Shown: positions 41,176 through 49,072 of the stretch, piece by piece | How the letters are laid out: each line of letters starts with the position of its first letter | Numbering within the stretch: position 1 is the first letter of the stretch | Source: an uncultured Eubacteriales bacterium | GTDB lineage: Bacteria; Bacillota; Clostridia; Oscillospirales; CAG-272 | NCBI GenBank assembly: GCA_934467415.1 | Contig: CAKSLQ010000002.1 | Span: 175,158-239,157, forward strand | Direction: 5' to 3' | Length of the DNA stretch: 64,000 bases | Program-made: the position numbers and the translations under genes | Notes under the pieces: generated by a model | What the model was told of the DNA's origin: nothing | The model's input: the letters and a program-made list of their open reading frames with translations, nothing else | The model's database searches: none

Positions 41176-43566
41176 ATGCAGTTTGACCCCGTCTCCAAAA
41201 AGCTCCGCATCGACGCCTGCGAGCTCTGCCATACGGTGGTGAACCATGCAAGCATCGACCGCCGCGCCGCGCACATCCGCGAGGACGACGGCAAGGTCGA
41301 TGAACTGCTCGAGCATCGGTACGGCACCAACTATCACAAAAAGCAGGCGCTCTGCCGCACGGTCAGCCGCGGCGGGCTGTTCTACGAGATCGGCGGCACC
41401 GCCGACGGCATCGCCCGCGAAAGCGGCAAGGTCACGGTCTGCGTCAACCGCCTGTTTGGCGACTACACCTCGAAGCTGGATACCGACCGCACGGCGGAAA
41501 CCGTGGCGCTGGCCGCGCTCCTTGCCTGCATGGTCGCCGAGAGCGAGATGCTCGGCAGCGTCGCCTTCCGCATCACGTTCTTCCACAACAGCCGCGACAT
41601 CCGCGTCATCGAAAAGAGCTTCTCCCGCCGCGAGCTTACCGAGGCCGTCGGGCGGCTGCTCGACCTGCACCGTCCGTTTGCCGCGCTGGAGGCCGAGCGC
41701 CTGTGCGTGCGCATTCCGAACTGCAAGACGCTGGCGTTCCCCTACCCGGAGATGCGCCCGCAGCAGCGCGACTTCATCGTGGAGACGCTTCGCACCATCG
41801 GCGGCGGCGGGAAAGCGCTGATCGAAGCGCCGACCGGCACGGGCAAGACGGCGGCGGCGCTCTACCCCGCCCTGCGCGCGCTCGGCGCGGGCATGATCGA
41901 CAAGATCTTTTACTTCACTTCCAAAAATACCACTGCGCTTGCCGCGCTGGACGCGGCGCGGAACATGTCGGCCTCAACCGGCATCCGCGCCGTCCACATC
42001 ACGGCCAAGGAGCGCATCTGCCCGGTCCGGCTGCGCGACCCGATGAAGTGTACGCCCGAGGTCTGTCCGCGCGCCAGGGGACATTACGGCCGCGTACCGG
42101 ACGCCCTCGCCGAGCTTGTCCGGAGCGCGCACATCTACGACGCCGACACGATTGCCGAGGCGGCGGGCCGCCACAGCGTCTGCCCCTACGAGCTGTCCCT
42201 CGACCTCTCGGAGGCGTGCGACATCGTCATCTGCGACTGCAACTACCTGATTGACGAGGCGGCGTATTTCCGCCGCTATTTCGAGCCGGGTGCGACCGAT
42301 GCACGCTATGTTTTTCTCTTCGACGAGGCGCACAATCTGCTCGACCGCGCCAAGGCCTGCTACGGCGGCGAGCTGCGCCGCTCCGAGATCCGCCGCTTTC
42401 TCGACGAGGTGCGCACCGTGCCGAAAAACGCGGTCTGCGACGCGCTTGCCGATCTGGAATTCTACATCGACAGTATGCGGGAGCTCTGCGCCGACAGCAT
42501 GGAAGAGGACGACGCCGGGGCGGTTCACGGCTTCACCACCGTACACAGCTTTGACAAGCAGCTCTACGACCTGCTCGCCGCCTTCGACCGTGCGGCGGCG
42601 AAATACATCCGCTCCCCCCTCTGCGGCAGTCTGCCGGACCATCTGTATCTGCTGCACGACAAGGTAAAAAAGTACCTCACGGCGATGGAGCTGTTCGACC
42701 GCTGCTTTGTCGGCACGGTCACGGTTCACGGCGATGAGGTGATCGCGAAGATCGTCTGCATCGACCCCTCCGGGCAGCTGGCGAAAAAGACAGCGCGCGG
42801 CAGGGCCTCGATTTTCTTCTCCGCCACGCTCACGCCGCTCGACTACTACGCCACGCTCTACGGTGCGCCCGACGCGGCAAAGCTCAAGCTGGACTGCCCC
42901 TACGACCGCGCCAATCTCTGCGTCTGCATCATGGACAAGCTCAGCGTGCGCTATCAGTTCCGCTCGCAGAACGCCGCGGCCGTGGCCGACGCGATCATGC
43001 AGACGGTCAGCCGCCGCGACGGCAACTACATGGTGTATTTCCCCTCCTATGCGTACATGACCGAGGTGCAGACCCTGTTCAAATACAAGTACCCGCATAT
43101 CCGCACCGTGGTGCAGGCCAAAGACATGTCCGAGCATGCGCGCCGCGGCTTTCTCGACGCCTTCCGCGCGGGTGCGCGCACGACGCTGGTCGGCTTTTCG
43201 GTGCTCGGCGGCATCTATGCCGAGGGCATTGACCTCGTGGGCGACCGGCTGATCGGCTCGGTCATCGTCGGCGTCGGGCTGGTGCAGCCCAGCGACGAGA
43301 ATGAGATCCTGCGCGAATACTACGACGACAAATACGAGGCGGGGCGCGAGTACGCCTACATTTATCCCGGCTTCAACCGCGTCTTGCAGGCGGCGGGGCG
43401 CGTCATCCGCACCGAGACCGACTGCGGCGTGGTCGTCTTCATCGACGAGCGCTACGCCGAGCCGACCTACAAGGAGCTGATGCCCGCGCAGTACCGCACC
43501 GCCAAATTTGTCGGCGACACGCAGGCGCTCGGCGCCGTCCTCGACCGCTTCTGGGCGGGGAAATAA
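41176..43566 (+). CDS. XPD/DinG-like superfamily 2 helicase with Fe-S cluster
   Basis: 796 residues. Residues 1-190 are an N-terminal domain that I cannot name. Walker A APTGTGKT is near 217 and the Walker B variant is FDEAHN near 382. Between them lie four cysteines (Cys at about 282, 292, 297 in ICPVRLRDPMKCTPEVCP, and HSVCPYE near 335) placed like the [4Fe-4S] ligands of XPD and DinG. The C-terminal helicase domain ends QAAGRVIRTETDCGVVVFID. It probably unwinds damaged or structured DNA 5'-3'. ATG follows AAAGGAG. Confidence 0.88.
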   Translation: MQFDPVSKKLRIDACELCHTVVNHASIDRRAAHIREDDGKVDELLEHRYGTNYHKKQALCRTVSRGGLFYEIGGTADGIARESGKVTVCVNRLFGDYTSKLDTDRTAETVALAALLACMVAESEMLGSVAFRITFFHNSRDIRVIEKSFSRRELTEAVGRLLDLHRPFAALEAERLCVRIPNCKTLAFPYPEMRPQQRDFIVETLRTIGGGGKALIEAPTGTGKTAAALYPALRALGAGMIDKIFYFTSKNTTALAALDAARNMSASTGIRAVHITAKERICPVRLRDPMKCTPEVCPRARGHYGRVPDALAELVRSAHIYDADTIAEAAGRHSVCPYELSLDLSEACDIVICDCNYLIDEAAYFRRYFEPGATDARYVFLFDEAHNLLDRAKACYGGELRRSEIRRFLDEVRTVPKNAVCDALADLEFYIDSMRELCADSMEEDDAGAVHGFTTVHSFDKQLYDLLAAFDRAAAKYIRSPLCGSLPDHLYLLHDKVKKYLTAMELFDRCFVGTVTVHGDEVIAKIVCIDPSGQLAKKTARGRASIFFSATLTPLDYYATLYGAPDAAKLKLDCPYDRANLCVCIMDKLSVRYQFRSQNAAAVADAIMQTVSRRDGNYMVYFPSYAYMTEVQTLFKYKYPHIRTVVQAKDMSEHARRGFLDAFRAGARTTLVGFSVLGGIYAEGIDLVGDRLIGSVIVGVGLVQPSDENEILREYYDDKYEAGREYAYIYPGFNRVLQAAGRVIRTETDCGVVVFIDERYAEPTYKELMPAQYRTAKFVGDTQALGAVLDRFWAGK

Positions 43567-43578
43567 GCGCCATATTTC

Positions 43579-43690
43579 GGCTCCCCTGTGCAAGGAGAGC
43601 TGTCACCGGCAGGTGACTGAGGGGTTGTTTTTGCTCTGTAACAATCCCTCCGCCGCCGTCCGGCAGCACCTCCCTTTGCACAAGGGAGGC
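43579..43690. repeat. MITE-like repeat, copy 2 (112 bp)
   Basis: Same ends as 24344-24540 (GGCTCCCCTGTGCAAGG and CCTTTGCACAAGGGAGGC) and the same GACTGAGGGGTTGT, CTCTG and AACAATCCCTCC blocks, but lacking about 85 bp of interior. Lies between the helicase gene and a terminator. Confidence 0.8.
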
Positions 43691-43731
43691 TTGGTTAGAT
43701 TGCGCACGGCCGGCTCGGTTCATTTTCACGC

Positions 43732-43764
43732 AAAAAAGACCTGCACATGCGTGCAGGTCTTTTT
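43732..43764 (-). terminator. Terminator of the solute-binding lipoprotein gene
   Basis: AAAAAGACCTGCAC/GTGCAGGTCTTTTT stem with ATGC loop; T runs on both strands. Confidence 0.9.
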
Positions 43765-43770
43765 CTATCC

Positions 43771-45234
43771 TTATTTTTCCCAGCCGGAAACGGCCTTTGC
43801 ATAATAGGTGTTGATGACGGTGAGCAGGCGCTCGGCCGAGATCTTGTAGGAATCGTACATCGAGGTGAAATTCGTGTCGCGTGCCTGCACCATGCGGATG
43901 AGCTGCTTGTTGTACGGCCCGACCTGGTAGTAATACCCGATGTCAAACACGAGGTTATCAAAGATGATCTCCAGCATATCCGCCGACTCCTCGTCGCGCG
44001 TGCTCTGGCCGACCAGGTTGACGTCGTAGTAGGCGGGCGTGACGATCTGCTTGCCGTAATAGGCCAGCGCCTCGGTGACGATGCCGGTGCGCTCGATGTC
44101 CTTCTGGATGAGCGGCACGCAGATAAACTGCGAGTTGTAGGGCGCGACGGTGGTGTAATAATCCTGCTGCCCGGCGTTCAGTTTCGGGTACGGCAGGATG
44201 CCGAAGTCGCTCTCCATGCCACGCAGCTGCGGGATCCTGTCCATGATGTTCATCCAGAACAGCCCCTTGTCCGCCTGCCACATTTCGAGCGGATCGATCT
44301 TCTCGCGCTGATAGGTCAGCGCGTACTGCGTGTCGTAGATGATGGAAAAATACTTGTCGAGCGCGGCGAGCGTGGTCTCGTTGTAGAGCGTCAGCCCGAT
44401 GGTGCCGTCCTCGGCGATTGTGCAGCAGCGCTGCCCCGCGGCGTTGACAATGCCGACCACCGAGTCGTCCCACACGAGAAGCCCGAAGCGGTCGTTTGCG
44501 TCCATCGTGCCGTTTTGGTCGAGGTCCTCGGTCACGGTCTTGCAGAGCGCACCGAAGGTGTCCAGCGTCCATTCGCCGTCGTAAACCAGCTGATATGGGT
44601 CGTCAAGGTCATACGCCTTGCGCAGATCCTTGTTGAACAGAATGACAAACGCGACATTGTTGTCCGACACGGTCAGCTCGCCCGTGGTGAAAAACATGAC
44701 GCCGCGGACGGCAAGGCTTTCATTGGCGCGCTTGTCCCACCAGGACTTGGTGAGATCGATGCCCGGGATCGAGGCGAGGTCGTAGAGATAGTCGCTGTAG
44801 GCCAGCACCGAGACGTCGTAGCCCGCAATGAGCGCAAGGTCAAAGTTGCAGTCGCCCGCGTTTGCATCGGTGCTGAGCCGCTTGTAGCCGGGGCCGCCGC
44901 CCGAGGAATAGGCCTTCTCCACCGTCTCGCCGATTTTAACCTTGTAATTCTGCTCGACGAGGGCTTTGCGTCTGTACTGCGCGCTGTCCAGCGGCGTGGA
45001 TGCATTCTCCTCCGCCGTAAAATCGGCATAGGCGACATTGCCCGCCGACAGAATGTTGAAGGCCTCGCCGCCGTAGTCGGCGGTCTCGGGCACGCCGAGC
45101 GTCTCCTCGCCGGTCGATGCCGGGTCGGAAGTCTCTGCGGACGCGGTGGTCACGGCCGGGGTCTTGTCGCCGCAGGCGGCAAGCGATGCCGCAAGCAAAA
45201 GGGCGGCGAGCAGAGCCGAAATCTGTTTTTTCAT
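43771..45234 (-). CDS. Extracellular solute-binding lipoprotein (family 1-like), orphan
   Basis: 487 residues. Lipobox LAAC (Cys21), Thr/Ser-rich linker, then a two-lobed binding-protein fold (GYDVSVLAYSDYLYDLASI; YDGEWTLDTFGALCKTV; DANDRFGLLVWDDS), like sugar-binding proteins of ABC importers. No permease or ATPase gene is adjacent, so it must use a distant transporter or serve as a surface receptor. It is last in a minus-strand run with two GLUG proteins and the GH43 protein, which suggests a glycan role. Confidence 0.83.
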   Translation of the reverse strand: MKKQISALLAALLLAASLAACGDKTPAVTTASAETSDPASTGEETLGVPETADYGGEAFNILSAGNVAYADFTAEENASTPLDSAQYRRKALVEQNYKVKIGETVEKAYSSGGGPGYKRLSTDANAGDCNFDLALIAGYDVSVLAYSDYLYDLASIPGIDLTKSWWDKRANESLAVRGVMFFTTGELTVSDNNVAFVILFNKDLRKAYDLDDPYQLVYDGEWTLDTFGALCKTVTEDLDQNGTMDANDRFGLLVWDDSVVGIVNAAGQRCCTIAEDGTIGLTLYNETTLAALDKYFSIIYDTQYALTYQREKIDPLEMWQADKGLFWMNIMDRIPQLRGMESDFGILPYPKLNAGQQDYYTTVAPYNSQFICVPLIQKDIERTGIVTEALAYYGKQIVTPAYYDVNLVGQSTRDEESADMLEIIFDNLVFDIGYYYQVGPYNKQLIRMVQARDTNFTSMYDSYKISAERLLTVINTYYAKAVSGWEK

Positions 45235-45252
45235 CTTCGTTTTCCGCCTCGC

Positions 45253-47037
45253 TTACTTCTTTTTCTTCCTGATGAGCAGGAAGCACAGTGCGCCGACGGC
45301 AAGGACAGCGACGCCGATGCCGACGATCAGGCCGACCGGTGCGCCGCCCGCTTCCGCCGCCGGTGCGGCGGTCGTCGCCGATGTTTCGGCAGGTGCGGTG
45401 GTTGCGTCCGTCACGGCGCTGCTCGCGGGTGCGGTCGTGTCCGCAGTCGTGACGGAAGTTTCAACCGATTCCGCCGTCCCGGCGGTGCTCTCCGCGGTGC
45501 TCTCCCCGGTTGCGGCCGCCGATTCGGCGGGTGCGGTCGTCTCCGCAGGTGCGGTGGTCACCGTCGTCTCCGCCGTGGTGGCTTCGGGCATTTTGCCGCC
45601 CGCAAAGGCGGCAAGCGCCGGGCCGTTTTGGCCGACCTGCCAGACTGATGCAAAATCAAATCCGGCAAAGCGCTCCGCCTTGCCTGCATCGGCGGCCGAA
45701 ACCGCGGATGCCGCCATCTCGACGCAGATGGGGTTGCTCTCGCCGACGGCGGCGTCCGCACTGCCCGCGAGGTAGACCGCATTCGTCTCACAGAAGACCT
45801 CGCCCTCCGCCTTGCCCGCGATGCCGCCCGCAAGGCTGTCCGCCGTGACCTTGCCGCTGCTGTACGAGGTCAGGATGTCAAAGCCGTACCAGCGGCCGAC
45901 CAGTCCCCCGGCACAGGCCGAGGAGGAGACCGCGCCGCGGTTCTCGCAGTCCTTCACCGCCGAACGTACATCCGCGCCGCAGCGGTTCTGCGAATAACCG
46001 ATAATGCCGCCCGCGTGGGACGGGCCGCTGACCGCGCCGGTATTGAGGCAGCCGACGATCTCGCTTGCCGTCTTCGTTGCCTTATCCGAGCGGTTGATGT
46101 AGGCGGTGATGCCGCCCGCATGATGCGAGCTTTCGATTTTGCCGCTGTTCTTGCAGTCGAGGATGCGCACGGCGGCCGTCGCGTCGGTGACCGCCTCGAT
46201 GCGCCCCGCGATGCCGCCGACAAACGGGTTGTTGGAGCCTTTTGCGCCGCTGTTGGCGCCCGTGAGGTTGCCCGTGTTTACACACGCCACAAAGCAGATC
46301 TCACCTGCCTCGGTGCGCACATAGCCCGCGATTCCGGCAAGGCGGTTGCGGTCCTCGGAGACCGACTGCACATCCGCGCGGTTCTCGCACCCGCTGACCA
46401 GCACGGCGGGCGACGCGGAGGAGGCCGTCTGGATGCGGCCGACGAGGCCGCCCGCGTTGCCGAGCGCGGAGGTGATCTCCGCGTCGCCCGTGCAGTTCTT
46501 CAGCGTGACCGTCCGCGCGTCGTAGTTGTAAACCACGCCGACAAGCCCGCCGACGTTGCCGGGTCCCTTGACCGCGGCGCGCGCCGTGCAGTTTTCAATC
46601 GTCGTGCCCGAGAGGGCGACGCCGCAGAGCGCACCCGTGCCTGGGTATTTATCGTCGATCTTGGTCTCGGCGTCGGTCGCGGCAAAGCTGTTTGCCACGC
46701 TGCCGTCCACCGTGAGGTTGCGGATCGCCGCACCCTCGCAGACGCCGAACAGACCCGCCGTGCCGTCCGCCCTGATGTCGATCTTCACGGTGTGTCCCGC
46801 GCCGTCAAAGCTGCCGGTAAACGGCGTCTCATATGTACCGATGGGGCTTTGCGCTTTGCCGGCGAGGTCAATATCCGCGCCGAGCTTGTAGCTGCCGCCC
46901 CATGCGGCGGGGTCGTTCATCAGCGCCGCGAGCGACGCCGCGTCCGAAATGACGGTTTCGCCCGCCGCCGCTGCCGCAAAGGCAAGCAGCAAGGCAAGGG
47001 TCAGAGCGGTCAGAATGCGAATGCCGATGTTCTTCAT
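45253..47037 (-). CDS. GLUG-repeat surface protein with C-terminal membrane anchor
   Basis: 594 residues. Signal peptide, then about 430 residues of GLUG-type repeats (GSFDGAGHTV; AGLFGVCEGAAIRNLTVDG; GNVGGLVGVVYNY; AGGIAGR), a beta-structure common in adhesins and surface proteins. Next come about 80 residues rich in Thr, Ala and Glu, a probable stalk. The end is a membrane helix (VGLIVGIGVAVLAVGALCFL) plus RKKKK, so the protein is held in the membrane and projects through the wall. It has no LPXTG. It is a close paralogue of the next gene over the repeat region. ATG at 47037, 27 bp after that gene. Confidence 0.85.
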   Translation of the reverse strand: MKNIGIRILTALTLALLLAFAAAAAGETVISDAASLAALMNDPAAWGGSYKLGADIDLAGKAQSPIGTYETPFTGSFDGAGHTVKIDIRADGTAGLFGVCEGAAIRNLTVDGSVANSFAATDAETKIDDKYPGTGALCGVALSGTTIENCTARAAVKGPGNVGGLVGVVYNYDARTVTLKNCTGDAEITSALGNAGGLVGRIQTASSASPAVLVSGCENRADVQSVSEDRNRLAGIAGYVRTEAGEICFVACVNTGNLTGANSGAKGSNNPFVGGIAGRIEAVTDATAAVRILDCKNSGKIESSHHAGGITAYINRSDKATKTASEIVGCLNTGAVSGPSHAGGIIGYSQNRCGADVRSAVKDCENRGAVSSSACAGGLVGRWYGFDILTSYSSGKVTADSLAGGIAGKAEGEVFCETNAVYLAGSADAAVGESNPICVEMAASAVSAADAGKAERFAGFDFASVWQVGQNGPALAAFAGGKMPEATTAETTVTTAPAETTAPAESAAATGESTAESTAGTAESVETSVTTADTTAPASSAVTDATTAPAETSATTAAPAAEAGGAPVGLIVGIGVAVLAVGALCFLLIRKKKK

Positions 47038-47064
47038 GATAGATACTCCTTTTCGGATTTGATC

Positions 47065-49056
47065 TTAACCGATGCGTTTTGCGGCGGCGCAGATGCGCGT
47101 GAAAATCACGCACGCCTCCGCGCGGGTGATGCTGTCGCCGGGGCGGTAACGGCCGCTGCCCGCGTCGCCGCCGACGATGCCCGCCGCATAGAGCTTTTTC
47201 ACCGCCCCGTAGCAGTCAAGCGTCGCCGCGACATCCGGCGGCATACCGTCGCGGCGCGCCGCATAAACCTTGGCAGGGAGAACGGCGGCAAACACCGCCG
47301 CCATCTCGCCGCGCGTGATATTTGCATCGTAGGAGGCAAACTGCCCGCGCGCGACGATGCCGTAACGGATGCAGTATTCGACATACGGCACATACCACGC
47401 CTGCCCCGCATACGCCTTCGGTACGCTTGTACCGAAGTAGGCCGTGTGGATGTTGGCGGCGGCGGTCAGCGCCTGTGCAACCGTGAAGCTGCCGTGCGGC
47501 GAGAACGCCGACGCACTCGTGCCGTTGGCCAGCCCGTAGGCATAGGCAAGCCCGACGTAGTCAAAGAACCATTCGCCGGACTTCACGTCCGCGAAATTGT
47601 CCGTGTACGCGCGCACCCTGGCAAAGCGCGCGGGACTTTCCCGCAGCGCGGGCGCGGACGCGCCGGTCTTCCAGACGGTTTCAAAATCAAAGCCCGCGAA
47701 AGACGCGGGGTTTGCGAGATTGCTTGCGGCGACCGCCGCCGTATCGGTCGGCGTGCCGTGCTTGTCGCCCGCGCCGACAATCGACGCCGCGATGCCGTCC
47801 GCATAGCGCACATGCGAAATGCTGCACTCCGCGCCCTCGGTTTTGGCGATCAGCGCGCCTGCGGTGGGCGCGGTCACGCCGCCGAGCGAGATGCAGTCCG
47901 CAAGGTCAAAGCCATAGCCGCGGCCGATGAGACCGCCCGCAGCTTCGCCCGCCTCGACCGCACCCGCATTCAAGCAGTTTGACACCGCCGTGCGGGGAGA
48001 CGCCGCCGCCCGGCTCTCGCTGTAGCCGACGAGACCGCCCGCCCACTGTCCGCCGCGGACGCTGCCGCGGTTCTCGCAGGCGTAAAGTGCGGTCGCGGTG
48101 TCGGTGCAGGCCGCCGCGCGATTGATGTAGGCGGCGATGCCGCCCGCGTATTTGCTGCTCTCCACCGCGCCGCTGTTTTTGCAGTTGACGAGGCGCAGCG
48201 CCGACGAGACGTCGCCCGTCAGCTCGGCGCGGCCGAGAATGCCGCCCGCAAACGGGTAGTCGGCAAGCTCCGCGCCGCTGTTCTTCGCGGTGATGCTGCC
48301 GGTGTTTTCACAGTTTTCGAGGAGGACAAGCCCTGCCTCGGCGCGGATGTAGCCCACAATGCCGCCGAGGCGGCTGCGATCCTCTGCGGTGAGCGTCTGA
48401 TCGGCGGTATTGACCGAATTTGAAACGACCACGGCGGGGAATGCCGCCGACGCCGTGTAGATTCTGCCGAGGAGACCGCCCGCGTTGCCGCGGAGCGACT
48501 CGACCGCCGCCTCACTGCGGCAGCCGTCGATGCGCACACCTGCAAGCCCGAAGTTGTAGACCACGCCGCAGAGGCCGCCGACGTTGCCGTACCCCTTGAC
48601 CGCCGCGCGGCTCGTGCAGTTCTCGATCGTCGTGCCGGAGAGGGCGATGCCGACGAGGCCGCCCGTACCGGGATAGCGCCCCTCGACGCGGGTCTCGGCC
48701 GTTTCGGCCGCAAAGGTGTTCTCTACGCGGCCGACAACCGTGAGGTTTCGCACCGCCGCCCCCTCGGTGACGCCGAACAGCCCGGCCGCCTCCCCGGCGG
48801 CGATGTGCAGGCCGGAAACCGTATGTCCCGCGCCGTCAAAGCTGCCGGTGAACGGCGTTTCGTAATTGCCGATGGGGGACTGTGTCTTCCCCGTGAGGTC
48901 AATGTCCGCCGTGAGCGTCCAGTCGCCGCTCCATGCGGCGGGATCGTTCATCAGCGAGACGAGCGCGTCCGCGCTGCCGATGTCCTTCGCCGCCGCGGGC
49001 AGCAGAAGGCAGAGGAAAATAGCAAGCAGAAGCGGGGCAAAGCCGAATTTTTTCAT
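47065..49056 (-). CDS. GLUG-repeat surface protein with three SLH domains
   Basis: 663 residues. Signal peptide, then GLUG repeats nearly colinear with the neighbouring protein (NDPAAW, GSFDGAGHTV, GVTEGAAVRNLTVVG). The last 180 residues are three S-layer-homology domains (VKSGEWFFDYVGLAYAYGLA; WYVPYVEYCIRYGIVARG; GAVKKLYAAGIVGG), which attach proteins to secondary wall polymers. Two tandem paralogues thus use different anchors. ATG at 49056 follows GGAGGAAA. The GH43 gene precedes it by 16 bp. Confidence 0.88.
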   Translation of the reverse strand: MKKFGFAPLLLAIFLCLLLPAAAKDIGSADALVSLMNDPAAWSGDWTLTADIDLTGKTQSPIGNYETPFTGSFDGAGHTVSGLHIAAGEAAGLFGVTEGAAVRNLTVVGRVENTFAAETAETRVEGRYPGTGGLVGIALSGTTIENCTSRAAVKGYGNVGGLCGVVYNFGLAGVRIDGCRSEAAVESLRGNAGGLLGRIYTASAAFPAVVVSNSVNTADQTLTAEDRSRLGGIVGYIRAEAGLVLLENCENTGSITAKNSGAELADYPFAGGILGRAELTGDVSSALRLVNCKNSGAVESSKYAGGIAAYINRAAACTDTATALYACENRGSVRGGQWAGGLVGYSESRAAASPRTAVSNCLNAGAVEAGEAAGGLIGRGYGFDLADCISLGGVTAPTAGALIAKTEGAECSISHVRYADGIAASIVGAGDKHGTPTDTAAVAASNLANPASFAGFDFETVWKTGASAPALRESPARFARVRAYTDNFADVKSGEWFFDYVGLAYAYGLANGTSASAFSPHGSFTVAQALTAAANIHTAYFGTSVPKAYAGQAWYVPYVEYCIRYGIVARGQFASYDANITRGEMAAVFAAVLPAKVYAARRDGMPPDVAATLDCYGAVKKLYAAGIVGGDAGSGRYRPGDSITRAEACVIFTRICAAAKRIG

Positions 49057-49072
49057 CCTGTTTCCTCCGTTC

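Noticed and set aside
46015..47982. Plus-strand frame of 655 codons across the two GLUG genes
   Set aside because: Antisense to two genes with signal peptides and repeats; His/Arg/Ala-rich shadow frame.
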